Assembly (NCBI RefSeq): GCF_042661025.1
Contig: NZ_JBHSWH010000001.1
Coordinates: 744,001-808,000, forward strand
Direction: 5' to 3'
DNA from: Flexivirga alba
GTDB lineage: Bacteria > Actinomycetota > Actinomycetes > Actinomycetales > Dermatophilaceae
Length of the DNA stretch: 64,000 nucleotides
Shown here: piece after piece, positions 1 to 7,825 of the stretch
Layout of the letters: each line of letters opens with the position of its first letter
Position numbering within the stretch: the stretch's first letter is position 1
The notes under the pieces: model-generated
Told to the model about the DNA's origin: nothing
Database searches by the model: none
Seen by the model: the letters and a program-made list of their open reading frames with translations, nothing else
Made by a program: the position numbers and the translations under genes

Positions 1-777
1 TTCGAGCTGCCGAAAGCCTCCGGCCAGACCGACACCACCCGCGGCCTCTGGTATTCCTTCTCCGTCGGTTCGGTGCGGGTGATCTCGATCGCCAACGACG
101 ACGTCTGCTACCAGGACGGCGGCGACAGCTACGTGCGCGGCTACTCCAAGGGCGCGCAGCAGCGTTGGCTCGAGTCGGCGCTGCGCGATGCGAGTCACGA
201 CAAGGACGTCGACTGGATCGTCATCTGCATGCACCAGGTCGCGATCTCGACCGCAGACCAGTTCAACGGCGCCGACCTCGGCATACGGGAGGAGTGGCTG
301 CCACTCTTCGACCGGTATGGCGTGGACCTCGTCGTCGGCGGCCACGAGCATCACTACGAGCGGTCGCACCCGATCCGCGGCCAGCAGGACAACGAGACCC
401 GGACACCGATCCCGCGCGCGACCGACAGCCAGGTCGTCGACACCACGAAAGGCACCGTGCACATGGTCATCGGCGGCGGCGGCACGTCGGCCCCGTCGAA
501 CGGGCTCTTCTACAACCCACCGGCCTGCCGGGTCATCACCTCCGTCGGCACGAAGGGCAGCAACGGCAAGCGGACCCCGAACTACGTCAAGGAGGACGCA
601 CCGTGGTCGGCGGTTCGCAACCCGGCGCACGCCTACGGGTTCGCGTCGTTCTCGGTCGACCCCGGCTGGCAGGGCGGGAAGACATCCATCACGGTGACCT
701 ACTACGACGTGACCGGCGTCGGTGGCCAGCTCACGCCATTCGAGACCTTCCGCCTCGAGCGTCCGCGTCGTCACTGA
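1..777 (+). CDS. Purple acid phosphatase-like metallophosphoesterase, C-terminal part
   Basis: The frame is open from the first base, so the start lies before the window. About 258 residues of the C-terminal half of a calcineurin-like phosphoesterase are visible. MHQ in a VICMHQVAIS stretch and GGHEHHYERSHP match the histidine motifs of the purple acid phosphatase branch, where GHxHxYER supplies metal ligands. A further stretch, HMVIGGGGTSAP, fits the same family. The family hydrolyses phosphate esters and is usually secreted; the signal peptide would be upstream, outside the window. The exact substrate cannot be read from this fragment. Confidence 0.85.
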   Translation, partial: FELPKASGQTDTTRGLWYSFSVGSVRVISIANDDVCYQDGGDSYVRGYSKGAQQRWLESALRDASHDKDVDWIVICMHQVAISTADQFNGADLGIREEWLPLFDRYGVDLVVGGHEHHYERSHPIRGQQDNETRTPIPRATDSQVVDTTKGTVHMVIGGGGTSAPSNGLFYNPPACRVITSVGTKGSNGKRTPNYVKEDAPWSAVRNPAHAYGFASFSVDPGWQGGKTSITVTYYDVTGVGGQLTPFETFRLERPRRH

Positions 778-870
778 TCGACGCTCGCCCCGCCGATGGC
801 GCATCGACATCGACATGTGATGAACGCGCCGTGGGACGATCCTCGGGATCCACACAAGAACCACTCATAC

Positions 871-900
871 TGTGTGCCACAAGGATTGTTGTGGCGCACA
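871..900. promoter_or_regulatory. 12-bp inverted repeat just upstream of the LytR_C lipoprotein
   Basis: TGTGTGCCACAA (871-882) and TTGTGGCGCACA (889-900) pair at 11 of 12 positions around a 6-nt loop. The element ends about 10 nt before the ATG at 910, next to its ribosome binding site, and about 95 nt after the phosphatase stop. It could be an operator, a translational control hairpin or a terminator for the upstream gene. There is no T-run, which argues against a classical terminator. Confidence 0.45.
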
Positions 901-909
901 GGTGGGAAC

Positions 910-1746
910 ATGGGGTTGACCGGTAGGCGCGTGGCGGGGGCTACGGTCGTCATCGCCTTGACGCTGCCCGCGATCGCCGCCTGCAACAGCACGAACGCGG
1001 GTCACCCGACGTCCGAGTCGTGTGTCGGCGCCGAGACGGTCCCGACGATGAAGATCGCTCTCAACTCCATCCACGCCAACATCTGGAATGCCGACGGCAA
1101 GACCGGTCAGGCCGCCAGCGTCGCAACGCAGTTGTCCTGGCGTGGCATCAAGATCATCGCCACGGGTAACGACCCGAAGGGCGGCACAGCACCGAAGTAC
1201 GCCCAGATCCGCTACGGCCCCAACGGCAAGCAGATCGCACTCACGCTCGCCCAACAGGTCAAGGGTGCAACGCTCGAGCAGGACAACCGCGCCGACCCGA
1301 GCGTCGACCTGGTGATCGGCGCGAAGTTCGCGTTGGTGCCCGTCCCGCCACCGGCGCCGTCCAAGATCACCGTCAACGTCTACAACGCCTACGTCCTCCC
1401 CGGCACGGCGGCGACTCTGGGCACGGAGTTGCACAAGCGCGGTTTCAAGGTTGCCGCCGTCGGCAACGACCCGAAGCGCGGCTACTACCCGGACAACGCG
1501 GTCGCCATACGTTATGGGGCGCAGGGTGAGCCGGCCGCGCGCCGGGCGGCGTTGCAGTTCAAGAACGTGAAGATGATCCAGGACGGCCGCAAGAGCACCA
1601 CGGTCGACGTCGTCATCGGCAGCAAGTGGGTCGACAGCTCCATCGTCCCCGTCGCACAGGCGACGCCGGCTCCGACTCCGAAGCCGACGTCGTCCAGTTG
1701 CGCGGCAACCGCCTCAACGTCCGGCGGTTCCGCTACCTCCAGCTAG
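910..1746 (+). CDS. Lipoprotein with two tandem LytR_C domains
   Basis: A 278-residue exported protein. The chosen ATG gives a signal peptide with a lipobox ending LPAIAAC at residues 16-22; the open frame upstream of it is arginine/histidine-rich and lacks these features. Two repeats of the LytR cell-envelope attenuator C-terminal domain follow, at roughly residues 40-135 and 150-245. Each has an N-terminal beta strand, a GNDPK turn, an IRYGP/IRYGA strand and a VDVVIG end. A Pro/Thr/Ser tail follows. LytR_C domains occur in actinobacterial cell-envelope proteins, often without the catalytic LCP domain, as here. The role is unknown. A second protein of this family lies at 3663. Confidence 0.8.
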   Translation: MGLTGRRVAGATVVIALTLPAIAACNSTNAGHPTSESCVGAETVPTMKIALNSIHANIWNADGKTGQAASVATQLSWRGIKIIATGNDPKGGTAPKYAQIRYGPNGKQIALTLAQQVKGATLEQDNRADPSVDLVIGAKFALVPVPPPAPSKITVNVYNAYVLPGTAATLGTELHKRGFKVAAVGNDPKRGYYPDNAVAIRYGAQGEPAARRAALQFKNVKMIQDGRKSTTVDVVIGSKWVDSSIVPVAQATPAPTPKPTSSSCAATASTSGGSATSS

Positions 1747-1750
1747 TGGC

Positions 1751-3325
1751 TCAGCGCCGACGAGCCGTCCCGAATATCCCGCGGGTGATCTCGCGGCCGA
1801 GCACCGTGCCCGCCGACCGCAGCGCCGACTTGAACGCCGACGACTTGATCACCTGCTCGACCATGCCGGGCGCTTCCTTCTTCTTCGGCTCGGCCTTCTT
1901 GGCCTCCGCCGGCGCGTTCTCGCCATCGCCCGCTGCCGGGGCCCCGGCGAGCTTCTTGTTGAGCATCTCGTATGCCGACTCCCGGTCGACCGCCTCCGAA
2001 TACTTCGGCGCGAGAGGCGATTTCGCGATGATGCCGTCCATGGTCTCGGCCGGCGACGGAGCCATCAGGGACAGCGGCGCGCGCATCCGGGTCCAGGCGA
2101 CCGGCGTGGGTGCGCCGTTCTCGGACAGGACGGTGACGACGGCCTCGCCGGTGCCGAGCGACGTCAGCAGCTTCTCGAGGTCATAGCCACTCGTCGGGAA
2201 GGTCTGCACGGTCGCCCGCAGCGCCTTGGCGTCATCCGGGGTGAAGGCGCGCAGCGCGTGCTGGACCCGGTTGCCGAGCTGGGAGAGGACGTCGTTGGGC
2301 ACGTCCTTCGGCGTCTGGGTGACGAAGAAGATGCCGACGCCCTTGGAGCGGATCAGCTTCACCGTCTGCTCGATCGCAGTCAGGAACGCCTGCGACGCGT
2401 CGTTGAAGAGCAGGTGCGCCTCGTCGAAGAAGAAGACCAGCTTCGGCTTGTCAGCGTCTCCGACTTCGGGCAGGTCATGGAAGAGGTCGGCCAGCAGCCA
2501 CATCAGGAAGGTGGAGAAAAGTGCCGGCTTGTCCTGGACACCTGGCACCTCGAGGCAGGTCACGATGCCGCGGCCGTCCTCCGCCATACGAGTGAGGTCG
2601 GCGGTGTCGAACTCCGGCTCGCCGAAGAACGCGTCGGCTCCCTGGTCGGAGAACGCGATCAAGTTGCGCAGTATGACGCCGGCCGTCGACGAGGAAAGCC
2701 CGCCGAGGCCCTTGAGGTCCTCCTTGCCCTCATCCGAGGTGAGGAACTGGATGACCGCGGTCAGGTCCTTCAGGTCCAGCAGGCTCAGGCCGCGCTTGTC
2801 GGCGTAGTGGAAGACCAGGCCCAGGGACGACTCCTGCGTGTCGTTGAGTCCGAGCACCTTGGAAAGCAGCGTCGGACCGAAGGACGTGATCGTCGCCCGG
2901 ATCGGCACACCCTTGCCCTTGCCGCCGAGGGAGAGGAACTCGGTCGGGAAGGCGGTGGCCTTCCAGTCCTCGCCGACGTCCTTGGCGCGTGCCTCGGTCT
3001 TGTCGCCGCCTTCGCCGGGTGAAGCGATGCCCGAGACGTCGCCCTTGATGTCGGCAAGGAATACGGGGACGCCCGCGGTGGACAGTTGTTCCGCCATCAG
3101 TTGCAAGGTTTTGGTCTTGCCGGTGCCGGTCGCTCCGGCGACCAGGCCGTGCCGGTTCATCATCGAGATCGGGAGTCGGATCGGCGTGTCCGCGTGTGCA
3201 GTGTCGTCGATGACGGCAGCGCCGAGCTCGATCACCGCCCCCTCGAAGGAGTAGCCATTCTTGATCTGGTCAAGCTGTCCGCCAGCAGTGGATTCAGTCA
3301 CATTGACCGAGAATAGTCGCGCCAC
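1751..3325 (-). CDS. HerA-like (DUF853) ATPase
   Basis: A 524-residue cytoplasmic P-loop ATPase of the DUF853/HerA-HP class. Walker A is GATGTGKT at residues 64-71 and Walker B is FFFDEAH ending near residues 301-304. An FVTQTPKD segment follows and fits the sensor region. The length is usual for the family. Relatives are hexameric DNA-translocase-type ATPases, but the physiological task of DUF853 members is not settled. Translation starts at GTG (3325). The gene is convergent with the LytR_C lipoprotein gene, with only 4 nt between the stop codons. Confidence 0.88.
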   Translation of the reverse strand: MARLFSVNVTESTAGGQLDQIKNGYSFEGAVIELGAAVIDDTAHADTPIRLPISMMNRHGLVAGATGTGKTKTLQLMAEQLSTAGVPVFLADIKGDVSGIASPGEGGDKTEARAKDVGEDWKATAFPTEFLSLGGKGKGVPIRATITSFGPTLLSKVLGLNDTQESSLGLVFHYADKRGLSLLDLKDLTAVIQFLTSDEGKEDLKGLGGLSSSTAGVILRNLIAFSDQGADAFFGEPEFDTADLTRMAEDGRGIVTCLEVPGVQDKPALFSTFLMWLLADLFHDLPEVGDADKPKLVFFFDEAHLLFNDASQAFLTAIEQTVKLIRSKGVGIFFVTQTPKDVPNDVLSQLGNRVQHALRAFTPDDAKALRATVQTFPTSGYDLEKLLTSLGTGEAVVTVLSENGAPTPVAWTRMRAPLSLMAPSPAETMDGIIAKSPLAPKYSEAVDRESAYEMLNKKLAGAPAAGDGENAPAEAKKAEPKKKEAPGMVEQVIKSSAFKSALRSAGTVLGREITRGIFGTARRR

Positions 3326-3372
3326 GCCGATGGCCGAAGGGTTCTGCGTCAGGTCGCCATTAAGCTGGCCGG

Positions 3373-3666
3373 GTGATCTTCAAGGCGGTGGGCGAGGGGC
3401 GACCCTACCCGGATCACGGTCTGGTCAGCTCGAAAGACTGGCGCACGGTTTCACCGCGTGTCGTACGGCTGGACGAACTCGTCACGATCAAACGCACGCT
3501 CGACCTGGACACGCTGCTGTCGGAGGACTCCACGTTCTACGGCGACATCTTCGCGCACGTCGTGTCCTGGCAGGGGGATCTCTATCTTGAAGACGGACTG
3601 CACCGGGCGCTGCGCGCAGCGCTGCAACAACGGCCCGTGCTGCACGCACGGGTCCTAGTGCTGTGA
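3373..3666 (+). CDS. Conserved small protein, VapB-type antitoxin-like by annotation custom
   Basis: A 97-residue soluble protein with the pattern KAVGEGRPYPDHG near the N-terminus and DLDTLLSEDSTFYGDIF in the middle. Small actinobacterial proteins of this kind commonly sit directly before a LytR_C membrane protein and are often labelled as VapB-family antitoxins. I see no adjacent VapC/PIN toxin, so an antitoxin role is doubtful. The stop overlaps the GTG of the next gene by 4 nt (GTGA), so the two are translationally coupled and probably act together. Confidence 0.7.
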   Translation: MIFKAVGEGRPYPDHGLVSSKDWRTVSPRVVRLDELVTIKRTLDLDTLLSEDSTFYGDIFAHVVSWQGDLYLEDGLHRALRAALQQRPVLHARVLVL

Positions 3667-4391
3667 GTTACGTCCGCGAGGACGGCGGCCTCGCTCAGGC
3701 ACGGCGCCGCAGGCACCGCCGGTCAATGATCGTCATCGCAGTGGCTGTGGCCATGGTGCTCGGAGCATTCTTGTATGCCGTCACGTACATGAACGGGCGC
3801 AACCAGGCGGCCCCGACCGCTTCCTCGTCGTGCAATGTGACGCAGACTCCCCCACCCCAGTCGATCTTCGTGCTGAACATCTACAACGCCTCCGACCGCA
3901 GTCAGGCCAAGGAGACCGGCATCGCGATGACGACGCACGGCTTCACCGTCGGCACCGTCAGCAACGACCCCTACAAAGAGCGGTTGAAGGGCGTCGGCCA
4001 GGTCAGGTTCGGGCCGAAGGGCAAGAAGAACGCCACCGAATTCGTCAAGAAGTACGTGCCCGGCGCGCAGCTGGTCCTGGACGGCCGCACCGACGACTCG
4101 GTCGACCTGGTGCTCGGCGACCAGGCTCCGGCTGTCCGGTCCGCACCCCCACCACCGTCACCCCGCCGCCCGGCTGCCCCGCGCCGTAGCACCCCGGAGG
4201 GGCCGAGCGGCATCCACACCAAGCTGGTCGAGCGTCGCCCTGAGGAGCCCGTGAGGGACGAACGGGCGTCTCGAAGGGTAGTGGCTGGAGGAGCGCAGCG
4301 GGGGAAGCCGCGTATCGAGACAGAACCGACCGCTCCCGTCATCGAGAGGTCGACAGATGCCCTCAGTCGCAGAACTCACGACATCCGTTGA
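3663..4391 (+). CDS. Membrane-anchored LytR_C protein, probable frameshift near the 3' end
   Basis: A basic cytoplasmic N-terminus (residues 1-21), one transmembrane helix (about 22-44) and a single LytR_C domain (about 65-155, ending VDLVLGD). Past that point this frame reads an arginine-rich tail through the repeat at 4218-4321 and then through the hairpin element at 4342-4399. The reading frame one base back, entered around 4120-4145, gives a Pro/Thr-rich end, TPTTVTPPPGCPAP, with a stop at 4187-4189. That looks like a natural C-terminus. I infer one missing base near the C-run at 4146-4150, so the true gene probably ends at 4189. Confidence 0.72.
   Translation: MSYVREDGGLAQARRRRHRRSMIVIAVAVAMVLGAFLYAVTYMNGRNQAAPTASSSCNVTQTPPPQSIFVLNIYNASDRSQAKETGIAMTTHGFTVGTVSNDPYKERLKGVGQVRFGPKGKKNATEFVKKYVPGAQLVLDGRTDDSVDLVLGDQAPAVRSAPPPPSPRRPAAPRRSTPEGPSGIHTKLVERRPEEPVRDERASRRVVAGGAQRGKPRIETEPTAPVIERSTDALSRRTHDIR
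4218..4321 (+). repeat. 104-nt direct repeat, copy 1 (GGAGGAGCG-core family)
   Basis: Identical to 4470-4573 except for one base (T/C in the GTAGTGGC stretch). It opens with ACCAAGCTGGTCGAG, contains GGAGGAGCGCAGCGGGGGA and closes with GCGTATCGAGAC. This copy lies inside the open frame that follows the LytR_C domain. Shorter relatives with the same core occur at 14920, 24661, 34642, 36390 and 40120. Confidence 0.9.
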
Positions 4392-4399
4392 CCTCTCGA
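4342..4399. repeat. GAGAGG-type hairpin element
   Basis: TCGAGAGGTCGAC (4342-4354) and GTTGACCTCTCGA (4387-4399) form a 13-bp stem with one mismatch. The last 20-odd bases (CTCACGACATCCG then the 3' arm) are shared with the element at 48488-48543, so this is a dispersed family and not a chance hairpin. It lies between the LytR_C gene and tRNA-Ser. Confidence 0.75.
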
Positions 4400-4469
4400 C
4401 GGGCTGTCAGCGCCAGCTGCGCGGACCGGCACCTCGTTTTGGCGTCACGCGGACCGTCGGGTAGTGCCC

Positions 4470-4573
4470 ACCAAGCTGGTCGAGCGTCGCCCTGAGGAGC
4501 CCGTGAGGGACGAACGGGCGTCTCGAAGGGTAGCGGCTGGAGGAGCGCAGCGGGGGAAGCCGCGTATCGAGAC
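4470..4573 (+). repeat. 104-nt direct repeat, copy 2
   Basis: Copy of 4218-4321, displaced by exactly 252 nt, with one difference. It ends 12 nt before the -35 hexamer of the tRNA-Ser promoter. The near identity of the copies means recent duplication or gene conversion. Confidence 0.9.
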
Positions 4574-4585
4574 CGAGACCTCGTT

Positions 4586-4614
4586 TTGGCGTCACGAAGG
4601 TGGTCAGGTAGCCT
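4586..4614 (+). promoter_or_regulatory. Promoter of tRNA-Ser
   Basis: TTGGCG at 4586-4591 and TAGCCT at 4609-4614 are separated by 17 nt, and the -10 ends 7 nt before the mature tRNA 5' end. The 19-nt stretch around the -35 also occurs at 4432-4450, where TTGGCG (4439) is again followed 17 nt later by TAGTGC. The promoter region therefore seems partly duplicated together with the repeat. Confidence 0.6.
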
Positions 4615-4621
4615 CTTCGGC

Positions 4622-4711
4622 GGTGGCGTGTCCGAGCGGCCGAAGGTGCAACACTCGAAATGTTGTGTGGGGGCAACTCCACCGTGGGTTCAAATCCCAC
4701 CGCCACCGCCA
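4622..4711 (+). tRNA. tRNA-Ser (CGA)
   Basis: Acceptor GGTGGCG pairs with CGCCACC (4701-4707), followed by discriminator G and an encoded CCA. The anticodon stem CAACA/TGTTG encloses loop CTCGAAA, giving anticodon CGA, which reads UCG. A long variable arm (GTGGGGGCAACTCCAC) is typical of serine tRNAs. The T arm is GTGGG-TTCAAAT-CCCAC. The class-II shape, intact stems and encoded CCA make this secure. Confidence 0.97.
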
Positions 4712-4756
4712 AAAATTGAGAGACCCGACACCAGTTTCGTCGGGTCTCTCAATTTT
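4712..4756 (+). terminator. Terminator of tRNA-Ser
   Basis: A perfect 18-bp stem: AAAATTGAGAGACCCGAC (4712-4729) and GTCGGGTCTCTCAATTTT (4739-4756) around a 9-nt loop. It starts directly after the encoded CCA and ends in a T-rich 3' arm, as an intrinsic terminator does. The inverted A/T ends would let it work in both directions. Confidence 0.88.
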
Positions 4757-4880
4757 ATTGGAGACAGCGGGATTTGGGAGGAGGCTTGTGAGGGACGAGC
4801 GAGCCGACGGCTCCCACCACCGCCAAGCCCTGGGGAGACACCTTCCAGGCTTCGCCCGCCGGCGAGATAGCGTGATTCAC

Positions 4881-5255
4881 ATGAAGCCAACCCTGCTGTA
4901 TGACGCCGACTGCGGCTTCTGCACGAAGGCAGCAGGATTCGCCCCGCGACTGCACCTCAAGGTCGAAGTCGCTTCCCTGCAGTCGGTCGATCTCGATGCA
5001 CTCGGAGTCTCGCCGGAGCGAGCGGTCGTCGAAATGCCGTTCGTCCATGCCGACGGTTCGGTCGTCTACGGGCCCGAAGCCATCGCCGCTGCCCTGCAAA
5101 CCGGTCCGGCGCCGCTGCGGGTGGTCGGGCGGATCATTACCTTGCCCGGCATCGACCGGATCGCGAAACCCACCTACGCCTGGGTCGCGAAGCATCGCCA
5201 CCAACTCCCCGGTGGCACACCGGCCTGCGCACTGCCGCCGAGCGCGCCGAGCTGA
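4881..5255 (+). CDS. DCC-family (DUF393) thiol-disulfide oxidoreductase-like protein
   Basis: A 124-residue protein opening with LLYDADCGFC at residues 5-14, the DxDCxxC signature of the DUF393/DCC family, a thioredoxin-like group presumed to act in thiol redox chemistry. The region around YGPEAIAAAL and LPGIDRI fits the rest of the domain. ATG at 4881 is preferred; an in-frame GTG at 4872 is also possible. Partner and substrate are unknown. It is convergent with the DUF4232 lipoprotein gene. Confidence 0.8.
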   Translation: MKPTLLYDADCGFCTKAAGFAPRLHLKVEVASLQSVDLDALGVSPERAVVEMPFVHADGSVVYGPEAIAAALQTGPAPLRVVGRIITLPGIDRIAKPTYAWVAKHRHQLPGGTPACALPPSAPS

Positions 5256-5275
5256 TCAAACAGCAGGGCCTAGCG

Positions 5276-6031
5276 TCATACCGTGTGGTTCGGGCCTGGC
5301 AAGATCGGGCCGACCTTGAGGTAAGGCCCGCCCGACGTGCAGGTCACCTCGGGCAGCGCGACGAAGGCGAAGGCATACGAGTCCGGCGGATAGACACGTA
5401 TGCCGGGAGCGGTCGCCTTCGCACAGTCGCTCTTGCGCGGCGCCGACGAGATGAAGAGACCCGCCGACCCAGTCGCGTTGGGAATCAATACGATCGGCTG
5501 ATGTCCGACGATCCGCTGCGCCGGCTTGCCGAGCTGATGGCCGCCGCTGCTGGCCGATCGGTAGGACACTCCGGGAGCGCCGGTCAGCTTGCAGACCGTG
5601 TTGCTGATGTTGGTGAACCGCAGCGACCGGTGTGATCCCTGCATGTCGGAGTTGCCGCCGCCCACTGAGATCCGCAATTGACCGACGCTGCACAACGCGA
5701 CCGGCTTGTCGCCCGCGGAGGACGTGCTCGACGGCTTGACGGCCGGCGGCATCGCCGTCGCGGTTCGGTTGCTGCCCGATCCGCTGGTGTGCGTCGGCGG
5801 AGCCGACTTGGCCGGCGACGATGTCGTGCTCGATGCGCTGCCGACCGACGAGCTGCCGGCAACGGTCGGCGCCGGACTGGAGCTTGTCGAGTCGGCGTCC
5901 ATCGCCGGCGAAAGCGAATTGCCGCCAGTAGAAGCGGAGCCACTCGATCCACAGCCTGTGAGGAGCAGCGTCATACCGATGCCTGTTGCAGTGAGACCCG
6001 TAACTACTGATGTGCGATTCATCGTGGTCAT
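5276..6031 (-). CDS. DUF4232 lipoprotein
   Basis: A 251-residue exported protein. The signal peptide ends in the lipobox LLLTGC at about residue 27, followed by a roughly 85-residue Ser/Thr/Pro/Ala linker. A DUF4232 domain then begins at VALCSVGQLRISVG and ends with the cysteine pair region near TCTSGG. DUF4232 proteins are surface proteins of actinobacteria with unknown function. An ATG three codons downstream (6022) is an alternative start. Confidence 0.82.
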   Translation of the reverse strand: MTTMNRTSVVTGLTATGIGMTLLLTGCGSSGSASTGGNSLSPAMDADSTSSSPAPTVAGSSSVGSASSTTSSPAKSAPPTHTSGSGSNRTATAMPPAVKPSSTSSAGDKPVALCSVGQLRISVGGGNSDMQGSHRSLRFTNISNTVCKLTGAPGVSYRSASSGGHQLGKPAQRIVGHQPIVLIPNATGSAGLFISSAPRKSDCAKATAPGIRVYPPDSYAFAFVALPEVTCTSGGPYLKVGPILPGPNHTV

Positions 6032-6117
6032 CCCTGGAGGCTCCCGGTCGATCGCTCGCCGATCGACCTCTCACTGATAGGACGCGCCGCCCCGGCAGCA
6101 GGTTGTTAAAGGAATGT

Positions 6118-6642
6118 TCAGCGTTGCCCCAACAGCCCTCGCACGTAAGCCAACTGGCCAAAGTGCTGGGTGATGTCGCCGAGAACTGACGTGATGCGGA
6201 CCGCTGCCGTCACGGGCGGGTCCCACCGCTCGTCGACGATGCGTTCGTAGTCGGCGTGAGTCTTCAGTGTTTGCAACACTTTGAGGGTCAGCTCGTGCAC
6301 GTCGGCGTGGTAACCGGTGAGCAACGCAACGTCGGTCACGGAGAACGCGCCGACCTCCTCGCTGGACTGGCCGTAGCCGAACGCCCGCTCGTCATACGGA
6401 AGCCCGAATCGTTTGGACCAGCCACTCATCCAGGCCTGTTCGATGTCACCGACTCCGGCAAGGTGGTCGTCCTGGACACGTGCCAGGTGCCACGCCAGCC
6501 AGCCGATCGAGTTGGCATCGGGGGCTGGTCGCCAGAGGATCTGCTCGGCGGTCAACCCGTCCAGTTGCGCAGGCAGCCCGTCGCGCACCCGGGTGAAAGC
6601 GTCGGTCAGGATCTCGGTCGCCACATCTGCCGTCTCAGCCAT
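6118..6642 (-). CDS. DinB-family protein (mycothiol-linked DUF664 type)
   Basis: A 174-residue four-helix protein. Histidines in WLAWHLARVQDDH, in GYHADVHEL and in ITQHFGQLAYVRG are spaced as the metal ligands of the DinB/MDMPI superfamily, which includes mycothiol-dependent enzymes. Start ATG (6642) gives the usual length; the longer open frame upstream is basic and unlike the family. The substrate is not inferable. Confidence 0.85.
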   Translation of the reverse strand: MAETADVATEILTDAFTRVRDGLPAQLDGLTAEQILWRPAPDANSIGWLAWHLARVQDDHLAGVGDIEQAWMSGWSKRFGLPYDERAFGYGQSSEEVGAFSVTDVALLTGYHADVHELTLKVLQTLKTHADYERIVDERWDPPVTAAVRITSVLGDITQHFGQLAYVRGLLGQR

Positions 6643-6728
6643 GTCATCCACCCAACCACGCGTTCCGGGCACCTGGGCGAACCAGGGGTGCCTTGTCCGC
6701 GGCGCACGTATGACGGAGACTGACACCT

Positions 6729-7031
6729 GTGAGAGCGACCGAGACCATGCACCGCGCCCGCGCGTATTTCGCTGGTATGGCGGTCCTGCTCGGACTCCTC
6801 GCCGTCGTCGCCGAGCCGGGCCAGGCACCGCTGCTGATCGGTGTCGCACTGGCCGCTTCACTGCTGGTCGTCTCGGCGTTTCACCTACTGCTGCCGACGG
6901 CCGTCACCCGAGCCGACGTGGGACCGCACCGGGCGAGGGCGCCCGGCGTCATACTCACCAGCACGCATCCGGACGCAGCCGGCCGTCCCCGGCCGAGAGC
7001 CCCAGGAGCCACCCCGGTGGCCCTGGCCTGA
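6729..7031 (+). CDS. Small membrane protein, DUF6412-like
   Basis: A 100-residue protein with two hydrophobic helices (about residues 13-29 and 33-54) and a tail carrying HPDAAGRPRPRAPG, the C-terminal motif I associate with DUF6412 proteins. It lies 64 nt before a YidC/Oxa1-like gene on the same strand, a pairing common in actinobacteria. GTG 6729 is taken as start; ATG 6747 is possible. It could be an accessory subunit of the insertase-like protein, which is inference from position. Confidence 0.68.
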   Translation: MRATETMHRARAYFAGMAVLLGLLAVVAEPGQAPLLIGVALAASLLVVSAFHLLLPTAVTRADVGPHRARAPGVILTSTHPDAAGRPRPRAPGATPVALA

Positions 7032-7095
7032 TCCAACCGTTGGGGCCACCTCCGATCACCCTGCTCAATTCCCTTGATCCGGAGGCTCTTTCATC

Positions 7096-7680
7096 ATGCA
7101 TGTCGTTGCCCTGCTCGACCCCTTCGTCCACCTCTTGTATGACGTCATCGGCCCGCTGGCCGAGCACGTCCCGGCCGCCGCACTGGTGGTCGCGCTCACC
7201 CTGCTGACCCGTCTCGCGCTGCATCCGCTGATGCGGCGACCGGGGCTGCTCACCGCGCTCGCCCAGGCTCCGGTCTTTGCGACGATCTACCGCCTCTTCA
7301 CCAGCCCGGTGATCGCGGGCCAGCAGAATCTCCTGCTGGACCAGTCACTGCTGGGCGCACCGATGGCCGGGCATCTGCTCAGCGTCGGGCTCCCGGGGCT
7401 GTTCGTCCTCGGCGGACTGCTGATCCTGATCGCCGCGGTCGCCTGGCTGACAGTCCTCGATGCCCGCGCACATGTGTCGGCCCTCGTCATACCCGACGGG
7501 CAGCCGCCGGAGGTTGCCGCTGTTGCGGCCCGGATGCAGCGGGTGGCGCCATACCTCTCGCTCGGGTCGGTCGTCTTCGCCGCGCTGATGCCGCTCGCTG
7601 CGATGTTCTACCTGTTGACCACTTCGACTTGGAGTCTGTTGGAGCGGCGACACCTGCGCGGCCTCGCACTCGCGACGTGA
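7096..7680 (+). CDS. YidC/Oxa1-family membrane protein, short paralogue
   Basis: A 194-residue polytopic protein preceded by a GGAGG ribosome binding site. The first core helix carries the conserved arginine (TLLTRLALHPLM, about residue 36), followed by QAPVFATIYRLF and three or more further helices. It is shorter than the housekeeping YidC of actinobacteria, so I read it as a paralogue in membrane insertion or folding of a limited client set. Its last 13 codons lie in a 69-bp direct repeat whose second copy is at 10800-10868. Confidence 0.82.
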   Translation: MHVVALLDPFVHLLYDVIGPLAEHVPAAALVVALTLLTRLALHPLMRRPGLLTALAQAPVFATIYRLFTSPVIAGQQNLLLDQSLLGAPMAGHLLSVGLPGLFVLGGLLILIAAVAWLTVLDARAHVSALVIPDGQPPEVAAVAARMQRVAPYLSLGSVVFAALMPLAAMFYLLTTSTWSLLERRHLRGLALAT

Positions 7681-7708
7681 AGGTAGGTCAGCGCCGGGTC
7701 GCCACCAC
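7640..7708 (+). repeat. Left direct repeat flanking the foreign island
   Basis: Aligns without gaps to 10800-10868 (offset 3160), 58 of 69 positions identical by my count; the last 18 bases are identical. The left half is the 3' end of the YidC-like gene. The right half (7688-7708) is a remnant of the 3' end of the methyltransferase gene whose intact copy starts at 10848. Confidence 0.88.
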
Positions 7709-7825
7709 CACCCATCCCGGCCGACATGACAGCATCGCCATGGCGGCCTATCGCGATAGCTCACTGACTGCACAGGTGAACGGTTCGCCAGGTTCGCGCG
7801 TCATTGGAGGAGAGGGAGGCGAGAC

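Noticed and set aside
4407..4712. Minus-strand ORF reading through the tRNA
   Set aside because: It is the antisense of tRNA-Ser and of the repeats; the product AVGFEPTVELPP is a known artefact of serine tRNA genes.
4622..4760. tRNA-Ser as attachment site of an integrated element
   Set aside because: No integrase gene and no second copy of the tRNA 3' end is present in the window.
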